A stretch of DNA of 64,000 bases, from NCBI RefSeq assembly GCF_001189295.1, contig NZ_CP012159.1:2928001-2992000 (forward strand), read 5' to 3'. Source of the stretch: Chondromyces crocatus. GTDB taxonomy: Bacteria; Myxococcota_A; Polyangia; Polyangiales; Polyangiaceae. A program made the translations under genes and the position numbers. The notes beneath the pieces are model-generated. The model searched no databases, was not told where the DNA came from, and worked only from the letters and a program-made list of their open reading frames with translations. Each line of letters starts with the position of its first letter. Position 1 is the first letter of the stretch. This document shows, piece by piece, positions 36,613-44,977 of the stretch.

Positions 36613-37737
36613 TCACTTCGGTTCTTCGCCGATCAGGAGCACCAGCTTCCCCCGCGTGTGCCCCGTCGCGATCTGCGCGTGCGCCTTCTCCACCTCTGCC
36701 AGCGGGTACGTCTGCGTCACGTGGACCTGGAGCTTCCCGGCCTCGAAGAGCCCCCGGATCGCATCGAGCTGCTTCGCGTCCGGCCGCACGTTCGCCCCCA
36801 CCCCGAGCGCACCGTGCTTCTCCAGCGTCGCGGCGTCGGGCGTGCCCACCAGCGTCACCACGAAGCCGCCCCGGCGCACCAGCGGGATCGCCGCCGTCAG
36901 CACCTCGCCACCCACCGCGTCCAGCACCACGTCGACGTTGCGCACCACGTCGGTGACCCGCGTCGTCGTGTAGTCGACGACCTCGTCGGCCCCGAGCTGC
37001 CGCAGCAGATCCAGGTTCTTCGTCGATGCCGATGCGATCACCCGCGCGCCCCGGAGCTTCGCGAACTGGATCGCGTACCCACCGAGCCCGCCCGAGCCCC
37101 CCTGGACGAACACCGTCTGCCCGGCCCGCAGGTGCCCCGACTCGTACAGCGCTTGCCACGCCGTCAGCGCCGACGCCGGCACCGCCGCTGCGTCCCGGAA
37201 CGAGAGCGTCGACGGCTTTCGCGACGCCTGCCTCTCCGGCACGATCGCGTACTCCGCGTGCGCGCCACCGCGCTCCCTCCCCATGTACGTGTAGATCGCG
37301 TCCCCCGGCTTGAACGCCGTCACCTTCGGCCCCACGGCCTCCACGACCCCCGACAGCTCCCACCCCAGCGTGTACGGCAGCCGGATCAGCCCACGCAGGC
37401 TGCCAGCGCGCACCTTGCTGTCGAGCGGGTTCACCCCGGCCGCCACGACGCGCACCAGGAGTTCCCCCTCCTGCGCCACCGGACGCGGCACGTCCTCGTA
37501 GCGCAGCACCTCGGCCCCGCCGAACTCGTGGATGCGCACCGCCTTCATCGTCGCCGGCGTCGGCTCGGCCTTCGCGTCCGGCGAGCTTCCCGAGGCCGCC
37601 GGATCGACCGAGGCCTCCGCTGGCGCGAGCGCCCCTCGCGTCTCCGAGCTGGCCGCGCACGACGCCGAGGAGAGCGCCCCGAGCGCCAGCATCAGCAACG
37701 ATCCCACCCCGACCCAGGCCGAGCGCGACGTGGTCAT
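36613..37737 (-). CDS. lipoprotein-type MDR zinc-free quinone/alkenal reductase
   Basis: A 374-residue medium-chain reductase. Residues from about 64 (MKAVRIHEFGGAEVLRYEDV) are a full NADPH-dependent quinone-oxidoreductase-like domain: AAGVNPLDSKVRAG, LGWELSGVVEAVG, the Rossmann motif VQGGSGGLGGYAIQFAK and GANVRPD. The structural and catalytic zinc ligands of alcohol dehydrogenases are absent. Unusually, the first 27 residues form a lipoprotein signal (VGSLLMLALGALSSASC) plus a ~35-residue Ala/Pro linker. An internal ATG in front of MKAVRIH could give a cytosolic form. Follows the transporter start by 12 nt downstream, same strand. Confidence 0.85.
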   Translation of the reverse strand: MTTSRSAWVGVGSLLMLALGALSSASCAASSETRGALAPAEASVDPAASGSSPDAKAEPTPATMKAVRIHEFGGAEVLRYEDVPRPVAQEGELLVRVVAAGVNPLDSKVRAGSLRGLIRLPYTLGWELSGVVEAVGPKVTAFKPGDAIYTYMGRERGGAHAEYAIVPERQASRKPSTLSFRDAAAVPASALTAWQALYESGHLRAGQTVFVQGGSGGLGGYAIQFAKLRGARVIASASTKNLDLLRQLGADEVVDYTTTRVTDVVRNVDVVLDAVGGEVLTAAIPLVRRGGFVVTLVGTPDAATLEKHGALGVGANVRPDAKQLDAIRGLFEAGKLQVHVTQTYPLAEVEKAHAQIATGHTRGKLVLLIGEEPK

Positions 37738-38518
37738 GCGTTTCTCTTTGCTCCCATCCAGTCGACGCCGCTGGCTCCGTGCGCGCGGGTCCCCTCGTCG
37801 TAGTGGCCCCCCGTCACTCGCTCAACGCAAAACGCGGCACAGATCCTTTGCCTGCCAGGCACGTGCGGCTCGGCCATCCCGGTGGTGTGCGGTGTGAGGA
37901 GGCGAGGGCGCGAGTTGGGCGAGGTCGCGAGGCGAGGCGTGTCCCCGAACGGCCGTCCCGCGGTCCGCGAGCGCGGTCTTTGTGTCGTCGACCGGTCAAA
38001 CCCCCCTGTGCACGAGTGACCGGAGGGTGTTCGACCAGTCAAACCCCCCTGTGCACGAGTGACCGGAGGGTGTTCGACCGGTCAAACCCCCTTGTGCACG
38101 AGTGACCGGAGGGTGTTCGACCGGTCAAACCCCCTTGTGCACGAGTGACCGGAGGGTGTTCGACCGGTCAAACCCCCTTGTGCACGTGTGACCGGAGGGT
38201 GTTCGACCGGTCAAACCCACAAAGACCACGAAAACGGGCCCCGGACGACGCCTCGACCGTGGTGGAGACCACGAAACAGGCCTCCGTGGACCGTCCTCGC
38301 CACCCTCGGGTCGCCTTCCTCCTGCCGTGTCGTCCGTCCTCGCGGCCCCTGACGTGAGCGCGCCTGCGTCGCCCGCGACCCGGATGCCGCGACGCGGACA
38401 TAAGCTCAGTGCTCCAGCTCACCGTCCTGGATTGCCCGCGCGCGCCTCGCGGCGGTAGGGTTCTTCCGCAGGCCATGGTGCGCACATTGGACGCCATGGC
38501 GCGAGGGAGGACCCAGCC
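37738..38518. other. divergent intergenic region with 43-bp repeats
   Basis: 781 bases between the MDR lipoprotein gene (minus) and the 125-residue protein gene (plus). The middle holds the tandem array at 37990-38219; the rest shows no credible gene. Promoters for both flanking genes should be here. Confidence 0.6.
37990..38219 (+). repeat. tandem array of 43-bp units (5 full copies plus part)
   Basis: Units start at 37990, 38033, 38076, 38119 and 38162, with a partial sixth at 38205. Each begins GACCGGTCAAACCCCC (GACCAGTC in copy 2), contains GTGCACGAG (GTGCACGTG in copy 5) and ends GTGACCGGAGGGTGTTC. GACCGGTC and GTGCAC are palindromes. Across each junction, GGGTGTTCGACC and GGTCAAACCCCC form an imperfect dyad. 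The copies differ by only a few bases. Confidence 0.95.
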
Positions 38519-38896
38519 ATGTCCGGACACCGAGTCTACGAAACGCTCCAGCGCTCCGACATCGAAGCCCTGTTCGACGTCGGCGCTTACGTCGCCCTCG
38601 CTGGCGACGCCTCGCACACCCATGGGGCCACGGACTTCAAGGCCTTCCACCTGGAGCTGAACCTCGGCATCTCCGACGAGCAGATCCGCGAGCTCCAGAG
38701 CCGCCACAACGCGACCTACATCAAGCTGAAGCCCGGCCTGATGCTCGGCGGCGGCAAGGTCGACCTCGAGGTCTACCATTACGAGCAAGACCTCCTCGCG
38801 CTTCTCGACAGCAGCTCGCAGTACAACCTCCGCACCGGCCGCGCCGCCTACGACCATGGCGAGACGCTCGGGATGATCGACCTCAAGCTGAAGTAG
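38519..38896 (+). CDS. conserved hypothetical protein, 125 aa
   Basis: A soluble 125-residue protein beginning at the ATG at 38519, with GGGAGG about 8 bases upstream. No signal or membrane segments. Features: DIEALFDVGAYVALAGDASH near the N-terminus, IRELQSRHNATYIKLKPGLM in the middle and acidic/aromatic LEVYHYEQDLLALLDSSSQY. No family I recognise. It ends 6 nt before the next small gene and probably shares its message. Confidence 0.7.
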   Translation: MSGHRVYETLQRSDIEALFDVGAYVALAGDASHTHGATDFKAFHLELNLGISDEQIRELQSRHNATYIKLKPGLMLGGGKVDLEVYHYEQDLLALLDSSSQYNLRTGRAAYDHGETLGMIDLKLK

Positions 38897-38902
38897 CGCC
38901 CA

Positions 38903-39136
38903 GTGCCGCGGGTCCACATCCTTCAGCATGCTTTCAAGACGCCTGAAGGGGTGGGACCCCTCGCGCTGATCGGCGTGTACCCGAGCAAGGAAGAGGCGGA
39001 GGCGGCCGCGGCTCGCCTTCGTTCTCAGCCGGGATTCCGTGACCACCCGGAGGGCTTTCAGATCAGCGAGCTGTTCCTGGTCACGGGGCCAAGGGACGCA
39101 TCCCCCAGAGCAAAGCGACGCAGAGCGCGGCGATGA
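38903..39136 (+). CDS. small DUF7336-like protein
   Basis: A 77-residue protein with GTG start at 38903. The line VHILQHAF ... ALIGVYPSKEEAEAAAARLR and GFRDHPEGFQISELFLV fits the small alpha/beta proteins of the DUF7336 type, which are often accessory genes without known function. A basic tail (PRAKRRRARR) closes it. It directly follows the 125-residue gene; both are convergent with the ATP-grasp/SET gene. Confidence 0.65.
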   Translation: MPRVHILQHAFKTPEGVGPLALIGVYPSKEEAEAAAARLRSQPGFRDHPEGFQISELFLVTGPRDASPRAKRRRARR

Positions 39137-39225
39137 CCGCTCCACCTTGACCTCACCCGTCGTGCAGAAGGTCGCCGTGACGCTCCTCGCGTCGTGGCGC
39201 GCTTCCCGTCACGGCGCTCCTCGCG

Positions 39226-40629
39226 TCACGGTGCGAGGAGAGCCGCGCTGCGGATCGTGCCTCGGCACAGGGCACTGCCGCACGGGCAAGGGGAGGGGGA
39301 GCGGCTCGGTCCCGCGAGGGTCGCGTGATCGAGGGTGATGGCTTCGCCCTTGCGGATCGGGCGCCTCGCGACGAAATCGAGGCCGTCGAGGGCCACGGTG
39401 GGGTCGCAGCTGTGGTGGGTGGGGAACCACGCCTCCGGGTCGTCGCTCCACATGGCGTGGACCTCGTCCGAGATCGGGTGGGCCCACCGGGCGAAGACCT
39501 GCTTTCGCCAGGAGGGCCAGGTGCGCTCCACGTGCGCGCGGGTCACGAGCTGCATGGGGCGCTCCTCGTTGCAGAACACGCGCTCGCCTGCGGCGATGTC
39601 GACGGTGGCCACGATGCCGAGGCCTCTCTCGGGGTGGTGGCGGAGGGTCCATTTCGGTCTGCGCAGGTCGCGACGGCGCAAGGCCGTGGTCAGGATGTGT
39701 TCGATGAAGCCCCGGTGCCCCCCCGGGTCGTGGGAGAGGATCAGGTCCGCGGCGCCCGGGGCTTCGGGCGGGTAGAACAAGCCGGGGTTCGAGTTCACGT
39801 CGAGCAGGTAGAGCCGGCCGTCGCGGTCCATGCGGATGTCACAGCGCGCATAGCCCACGCCCTTCAGCGCCTCGAAGATGCGCGCCGCCACGCCTTGCAA
39901 TCGTTCGGCGAGGTCGGCGTCCTCGACGGGGCGCGACGAGAGATCATCGTAGCCGCGCCATTTCAGATCGAAATGCTTGAACGATTCTCCGGGGGGAAAC
40001 ACGACTTCGAGCGGGGGGTAGCAGCGCGGGGAGCGCTCGCCGGCGGGCGGCTCCGCCACGAGCACGGTGAACTCGCGCCCCTCGACGAACTCCTCGATGA
40101 GCGCGCCGCCATGCGCGTCCACCACCTGGTCGACCCTGGCGAACAGGGCGTCGGCGTGGGTCACGCGGCTCGCGGCAGTGAGGCCGAGGCTGCCATAGCC
40201 GTCCGGATGCTTGACGAAGAGCGGGAAGCGCAGGTGAGCGGCGGCGAGCTCCGCCTCGTCACGACTCTCGGCGAAGACATGACGCGGGGTGTCGATGCCG
40301 ACGGCGTGGCACATCAGCTTCATGGCCTTGCGGGTGATCGGGTAGAAATGCGGGTCCGCACCCGTATAGGCCTGGCCCTGGCGTTCGAGTTCGATGACCA
40401 CCTCGAGGCCGGCGCAGTCCTCTTCCCAGGTGCCGTCGCAGAGGTTCACGAAGGCATCGAAGCCGCGCTTGGCGAGCTGTCGCACGGTGCGTACCGCCGT
40501 GGCTTTGTCGACGAGGCACACCTCCCACTCGTGCGACGGGGCCCAGAGGGACGGGTCCGGGTACGGGTCGAGCCCGTGAAACGGCGACTCCGAGCGCTCG
40601 TAAGACGCCAGCAGGGTACACAGCCGCAT
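39226..40629 (-). CDS. ATP-grasp (D-Ala-D-Ala ligase-like) fused to SET domain
   Basis: A 467-residue fusion. Residues 1-320 resemble D-alanine-D-alanine ligase: FVNLCDGTWEEDCAGLEVVI, FPLFVKHPDGYGSLGLT (ATP-binding Lys), ALIEEFVEGREFTVLV and the metal site YARCDIRM ... LLDVNSNPGL (Asp264, Asp277, Asn279, Asn281). Residues about 325-460 are a SET domain: HPERGLGIVATVDIAAGERV, HHSCDPT (405-411; family NHSCxPN), IRKGEAITLDH (Asp434, with His435 where a Tyr is usual) and a zinc post-SET CPCGSALCRG (448-457). The first half would form peptide or amide bonds using ATP; the second would methylate lysine with S-adenosylmethionine. Ligand and target unknown. Confidence 0.88.
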   Translation of the reverse strand: MRLCTLLASYERSESPFHGLDPYPDPSLWAPSHEWEVCLVDKATAVRTVRQLAKRGFDAFVNLCDGTWEEDCAGLEVVIELERQGQAYTGADPHFYPITRKAMKLMCHAVGIDTPRHVFAESRDEAELAAAHLRFPLFVKHPDGYGSLGLTAASRVTHADALFARVDQVVDAHGGALIEEFVEGREFTVLVAEPPAGERSPRCYPPLEVVFPPGESFKHFDLKWRGYDDLSSRPVEDADLAERLQGVAARIFEALKGVGYARCDIRMDRDGRLYLLDVNSNPGLFYPPEAPGAADLILSHDPGGHRGFIEHILTTALRRRDLRRPKWTLRHHPERGLGIVATVDIAAGERVFCNEERPMQLVTRAHVERTWPSWRKQVFARWAHPISDEVHAMWSDDPEAWFPTHHSCDPTVALDGLDFVARRPIRKGEAITLDHATLAGPSRSPSPCPCGSALCRGTIRSAALLAP

Positions 40630-40760
40630 GGAATGAAATTCTTATCACCGTGTCCCGCGCGCGAGCCAGTGGAATGGGAGGAGGGGTGCGCAGCGGAATG
40701 CCGTCATGACCGGGTGCGTACCATGGCCGCGTGGTGAACGCCTCTCGGCGCAGAGCGTGT

Positions 40761-41945
40761 CTATGGGATGCCCGTCGCGCCAGGTCCGTCGGTGGCGACG
40801 TGGCGGCGGCGCCCGTGGCGTCGAACGATCGGCTCCTCGAGATGGGTGTACATGAGGACGGCGACGACGATGGAGATGGCCATTGCGGCGAGTGCCAGAA
40901 GGGTTCCCGACCACCAGGCAAAGCGCTGCTGGGGGCCGACGGCGTGTCGGAAGATGCGCAGGACGGGGTAGTGCACGAGGTAGAGGGCGTAGGAAGCATT
41001 GCCGAGGGCAATCAGGACAGGATGCCCCAGCCATCCGGTGTGGCCGGCGAGGTCTCTGGTGGCCAGGGTGGGGATGACCATCGCGAGGGGAACCGCCAGG
41101 GCGGCGCCGAAGAGGTAGGCGGTTGGCAGGATCGGAATGGCCAGGAAGACGAGGCCACCGAGGAGCAGCGGTGGCCACAGAGGAAGCCGCGGCCACAGGC
41201 GTGCCTGAACGAGTCGCGCCGCGAGGATTCCCAGGATGAATTCGAGCAGTCGCGTGGGTGGGAAGAAATAGACCAACCATACTTGCGTGATGGGCAAGGG
41301 CATCCACCAGGTGCCCGTGTGTGGCTCTCGAAGGAGGTAGGTGAGGGCGGGAAAGAGAACGATGAGCGCTGCGACGAGGGCGAACCAGCGCCACAGCCGG
41401 TGCGCAGGGATTCGCTGGAACCGGGGATGAAGGAATGGGAAGAGCGCGTAGAAGAAGGCCTCGCAGGAGATCGACCAGCTCACCGGGTTGACGCTGCCGA
41501 GGTAGTCGATTCGTGGCACCCAGTTCTGGAGCAGGACCAGGTTGATGAAGGCCGTGCCAGCGTCGAGGCCTGCTTCTGCGCCGGGTAGCAGGGATGGCGT
41601 CGATATCGTCGCCAGGAAGAGGATGGTGACCAGCCACGTCAGCACATGATTGGGAAAGATCTTGGCCGCACGGCGCCGCCAGAAGGCACGAGGAGGGTCC
41701 GATGGAGGCGCCGACCAGGTCAGGATGAACCCGCTGAGGACGAAGAAGGACGACACCGCGGCCGTCGCGGGTAACAGGGTGAGACGGAATGGATCCGTCT
41801 GCGGGTCGGTTCGAAAGAACTGAGCATGATAGAAGGTGTGGGCGAACAAGACCACCGAGGCGAGCACGAACCGATAGCCGGTGAGTATGGGCAGCCTCCG
41901 ACGCTCGGCAGGGACGGAGTCTGCAACTGCGGGTGGCGATTGCAT
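40761..41945 (-). CDS. OafA/YrhL-type membrane acyltransferase
   Basis: A 394-residue integral membrane acyltransferase (acyltransferase 3 family). Start at the ATG at 41945, with AAGGAGAG six bases upstream. Typical blocks: LPILTGYRFVLASVVLFAHT at the N-terminus, VSSFFVLSGFILTWS, RRRAAKIFPNHVLTWLVTI, SWSISCEAFFYALFPFLHP and a final SYALYLVHYPVL. Ten or so TM segments. Members O-acylate surface sugars, antibiotics or peptidoglycan. The catalytic His of TM1 appears in LFAHTFYHAQFF. It lies 131 nt upstream of the ATP-grasp/SET gene; a functional link is possible but not shown. Confidence 0.9.
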   Translation of the reverse strand: MQSPPAVADSVPAERRRLPILTGYRFVLASVVLFAHTFYHAQFFRTDPQTDPFRLTLLPATAAVSSFFVLSGFILTWSAPPSDPPRAFWRRRAAKIFPNHVLTWLVTILFLATISTPSLLPGAEAGLDAGTAFINLVLLQNWVPRIDYLGSVNPVSWSISCEAFFYALFPFLHPRFQRIPAHRLWRWFALVAALIVLFPALTYLLREPHTGTWWMPLPITQVWLVYFFPPTRLLEFILGILAARLVQARLWPRLPLWPPLLLGGLVFLAIPILPTAYLFGAALAVPLAMVIPTLATRDLAGHTGWLGHPVLIALGNASYALYLVHYPVLRIFRHAVGPQQRFAWWSGTLLALAAMAISIVVAVLMYTHLEEPIVRRHGRRRHVATDGPGATGIP

Positions 41946-42193
41946 GACTCTCTCCTTAGAGAAGGGCTCGCAAGCAGGGTAGTGGGCGAGATGAGGGATG
42001 AAGAATGCATCGTCGGGTGCCAGACGGACGAATGACTGGAGAGATGGAGGAATGGAAGAGATCGTGGAGGAAGGCCTCGCGCGACCTGACCCTCCGCATG
42101 ACCGACGCTGCCGAGAGGGGCGAGGTCTTTGCACGCTCCTTGGCGGCTTCAGGGATGTCGTCAGCGTCGCGTACGGCTACTCATCCGTGGACA

Positions 42194-42463
42194 TCATGAG
42201 TCAGGCACGATCTTCCACTGGCCTGGTGTCACCGCAAACTCCCACTCGGCCTGGGACAGCGCTCCATCCAGTGTGTCGTGGTAGGTGTCCGTCAGCTCGC
42301 GCCCCTCCGCGTCGACGTAGAGAAGATAGAAGCCAGGGTCAGATGCGTACTGCACAATGCTGAGGGCAGCAGGCGACAAGAGAATCGCGCCATTGCGTGT
42401 GTGTCGTGCCTTCCCTGCGGTTCCTTCGGGCAATGCGATCTGTCTCAGGAGCTTCATGGTCAT
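42194..42463 (-). CDS. small hypothetical protein, 89 aa
   Basis: An 89-residue protein; the ATG at 42463 is preferred because GGCGGAG lies seven bases upstream, and the longer frame is repetitive and basic. Readable features are ILLSPAALSIVQYASDPGFY, LLYVDAEGRELTDTYHDTL and QAEWEFAVTPGQWKIV. The pattern of Trp and acidic residues at the end resembles small immunity-like or accessory proteins, but no toxin gene is beside it. Function unknown. Confidence 0.6.
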   Translation of the reverse strand: MTMKLLRQIALPEGTAGKARHTRNGAILLSPAALSIVQYASDPGFYLLYVDAEGRELTDTYHDTLDGALSQAEWEFAVTPGQWKIVPDS

Positions 42464-42620
42464 CGAATCTACTCCGCCATGGCGCTTTCGATGATACGCC
42501 CGCCCGGAGCGTCGTGAAGGCCGCTGCTCTCTCCCTGGAAGACCGCTACGTGTGCATGGCTGGAGCCGTCGCTGCCGCTCCTCGACGCAGCCCATGAATG
42601 CGTTCATGAGCTGCGATTCG

Positions 42621-42665
42621 CGGGCTGGCGTTTCTCGGGCTGGCGCTTCTCGGGCTGGCTCGGTC
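42621..42665 (+). repeat. three 15-bp tandem units
   Basis: CGGGCTGGCGTTTCT, CGGGCTGGCGCTTCT and CGGGCTGGCTCGGTC lie head to tail. Confidence 0.85.
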
Positions 42666-42720
42666 TCGTTCGGTGCTCTCACCCGGGGATACCTGCGGTG
42701 CCGGGCTGGGTGCAGGGACC

Positions 42721-42748
42721 GGGAGGGGAGGGGAGGGGAGGGGAGGGG
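42721..42748 (+). repeat. GGGGA repeat run, possible G-quadruplex
   Basis: Six G-tracts of three or four separated by single A residues (GGGAGGGGAGGGGAGGGG and on). Such sequence can fold as a parallel G-quadruplex in single-stranded DNA or RNA; no function shown. Confidence 0.75.
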
Positions 42749-43128
42749 CTGTGGATCAGGGGAACGGGGCGCTTCCCTTCCGGGTGCAGGTTTCCAGGAT
42801 CAGGAATGAGCGTGAGACGGGTGCGGCTGTGAGGAGCCGGGGCGATGGCCGGAGTCTGGAGGGGGTGGCTGGCAGATGACCGGGGGGGGCGGGCAGGTGA
42901 CCCGCGTGTGGGCAGGTTTCCTGCTCCCGAGCAGGGCAGCTCTCGGTCGATGCCATGATGGCCGTGCGCTCGAGGGGATGAATGGTTCCTGTCAGAAGCT
43001 GGCAGGCGACCAATCACCCATGGAGACCTACCCTTCAGGAGATGAGGTATCCACGGACCATAGATGCTGTCGCCGCGGCCATGACGCGGGCCGCGTGACA
43101 TGATTCTAGGGCGGCGGACGATTGATGA

Positions 43129-44841
43129 TCAGGGGAACTCTTGCTGCGGGGCCTTGATGCCTGGCGCGCCAGCGTTCTGCTGAGAGCTGCCCTCGCCTCC
43201 CAATCCTGCCTCGCCTTGTGTCAGACGGACCTCTTGTGAGGTGCTGACGGTCGCGCCGCTATAGGCAATGGCAAGGGCGTGACCACCACGGCCACCACCG
43301 CCCTGCCCCCCTGCACCGCCAAATCCTCCTGCTCCGCCACTGCAACCTCGCTTGGCGTTCCCACTTGGGTTCCCCCCTGGGCCGCCAGCGCCGCCAGCAC
43401 CCCCCTCTTGCCAGGCGCCACCAGCACCTCCCTTACCGCCATTGCTGGCTTCGAGGGTGCAGTCGTTCAGAGAGACCATTGCGTGGATACTTGCCAGTGC
43501 AATGCTGGAACCGCCGGCTTCACCACCCTGTCCTGGTTTGCCGCCGCAGCCGCCCGAGCCACCACTTCCGCCGCTGGCACCGGCCCCCGCCACGTTCCCT
43601 GGGCATGTGGCTGAGCCTCTGGCGCCACCGCCGCCACCGCCACCCTGGCCGGGCTTGCCGGGGGTGCCAGGGCTGCCGCTCACGCCGGCGTAACCACTCT
43701 CGGCGGTCAGCGTTCCCAGGCCAGTGCCTCCGCTGCCGGGTTGCCCAGGTTCGCCATCCTCGCCTTCTTCGCCATTGCCACTGGCCGCGCAACTCCAGCT
43801 GCCTGAAGCTGGTTCTCCATCACCAGGTGCGCCGGCAGCGCCTTCCTGTCCAGCCTCACCTGTCATCCCGCTCGCGAGAGCAGCATCGCCACCTTTGCCT
43901 CCGATGGAGGGCGTACCGCCGTCTCCGCCGCACTCACCGATGACTGCGGCGCCGCCATTGGTCATTGCCTCCACGCCAAGCGTACTGCATGCATCCCTTC
44001 CAGGGCGTCCAGGCATTCCCCCCTGCGCTTCCGGCACCGGATCTCCGGGTACAGCTGGCGCTCCCGGTGCCCCGTTAGCGCCATTGCCTACAACAATGGC
44101 GCATCGCTCTAGCTCCGCGGTCACGCCAGCTGCAAGCACGCCGATCGACGAAGCGCCTGGCGTCTCCGCGTCCGACGCGCGGATCTCCAGATCCTCCAGC
44201 CGCGTCGTCCCATCCCCCGCGAGCAGCTTCACCGCTGGCACATCCGGCGGGCCATGCACGCTGGTCTTCGTGTCCTCCTTCCAGATCCATCCGGCGGAGC
44301 AATCGAGCCCGCCGAAGATCGTCACCCCTGGGCGCACCTCGACCTGCTCCTCGAACACCTCTCCGCAGGCATAGACGCGGGGCACCCCTCGCTCCACTGC
44401 CACGAGTGCGGCGTGACTCAGGCTTCGTTTCGGAGCGTCTTTGTTGCCGCCATGGTTGCCGTCGTCCCCACGAGTGTTCGACACCCAGACGCCACAGTCG
44501 TCTTCGACGGCCCTGTCGCTCCCCTTCGGGATGCACGCTACTGGTGTTCCCGTCCCACCGTCACCGCCTGCTCCCGCGCCAGCCGTCGTATTTTCACCAT
44601 CGATCTCGAACTGGTCGAGTCCACTCAGGGCAGCGCAGCTCATCACGTTCGTTGCGATGAGCAGTCCAGCGCATAGGTAGCTGCTGACCTTTGGTCGCTC
44701 CTTGGCAGGATGCATCTCGGGACGGCCCGAGCCGTCCTCGTTCTGTGTGGTAAGTGAGCCGAGAGGGGCTCCATGAGCGGCGCTTGCAAAGCGCGTCGAG
44801 GGCCTCTCTCGGGGTATGGCGATCGTCGTTCGTGTCCCCAT
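43129..44841 (-). CDS. Gly-rich beta-helix/collagen-like lipoprotein, copy A
   Basis: A 570-residue exported protein. ATG at 44841 is backed by AAGGAGGT; this leaves ~50 polar residues before the hydrophobic segment (SSYLCAGLLIATNVMSCAAL), so the ATG at 44715 is an alternative. The lipobox is VMSC. The N-terminal domain has CIPKGSDRAVEDDCGVWVS, then RGDD, APKRSL and GVPRVYACGEVFEEQVEV, GVTIFGGLDC, and DVPAVKLLAGDGTTRLEDLE, consistent with a right-handed parallel beta-helix. The C-terminal ~300 residues are Gly-x-y repeats resembling collagen or PE-PGRS (GTPGKPGQGGGGGGG). Strong paralogy with the next two genes. Confidence 0.85.
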   Translation of the reverse strand: MGTRTTIAIPRERPSTRFASAAHGAPLGSLTTQNEDGSGRPEMHPAKERPKVSSYLCAGLLIATNVMSCAALSGLDQFEIDGENTTAGAGAGGDGGTGTPVACIPKGSDRAVEDDCGVWVSNTRGDDGNHGGNKDAPKRSLSHAALVAVERGVPRVYACGEVFEEQVEVRPGVTIFGGLDCSAGWIWKEDTKTSVHGPPDVPAVKLLAGDGTTRLEDLEIRASDAETPGASSIGVLAAGVTAELERCAIVVGNGANGAPGAPAVPGDPVPEAQGGMPGRPGRDACSTLGVEAMTNGGAAVIGECGGDGGTPSIGGKGGDAALASGMTGEAGQEGAAGAPGDGEPASGSWSCAASGNGEEGEDGEPGQPGSGGTGLGTLTAESGYAGVSGSPGTPGKPGQGGGGGGGARGSATCPGNVAGAGASGGSGGSGGCGGKPGQGGEAGGSSIALASIHAMVSLNDCTLEASNGGKGGAGGAWQEGGAGGAGGPGGNPSGNAKRGCSGGAGGFGGAGGQGGGGRGGHALAIAYSGATVSTSQEVRLTQGEAGLGGEGSSQQNAGAPGIKAPQQEFP

Positions 44842-44977
44842 CCATCCACCTCCTTCGGAAAGTCTGCTTGGTTGTCACAGACTCGCTCGGGGATATCCCA
44901 CGACGGAGCGTGAAGGAGCCCTTCACCGAGAAATCGGTCGAGAGCCGAGTACAATCACGAATGAGGGGGGATGGCGA

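Larger units (their letters stand above)
42464..43128. other. intergenic region with short GC repeats
   Basis: 665 bases without a convincing gene. It contains three copies of a 15-base unit (42621-42665) and a run of GGGGA repeats (42721-42748). Short frames here are weakly supported and compositionally biased. Confidence 0.5.

Noticed and set aside
37990-38219. CRISPR array
   Set aside because: The 43-bp units abut directly with no unique spacers, so it is an ordinary tandem repeat; no cas genes are nearby.
39226-40629. Ordinary D-alanine-D-alanine ligase (ddl)
   Set aside because: The C-terminal ~140 residues carry SET and post-SET motifs not found in Ddl, and no cell-wall neighbours are present.
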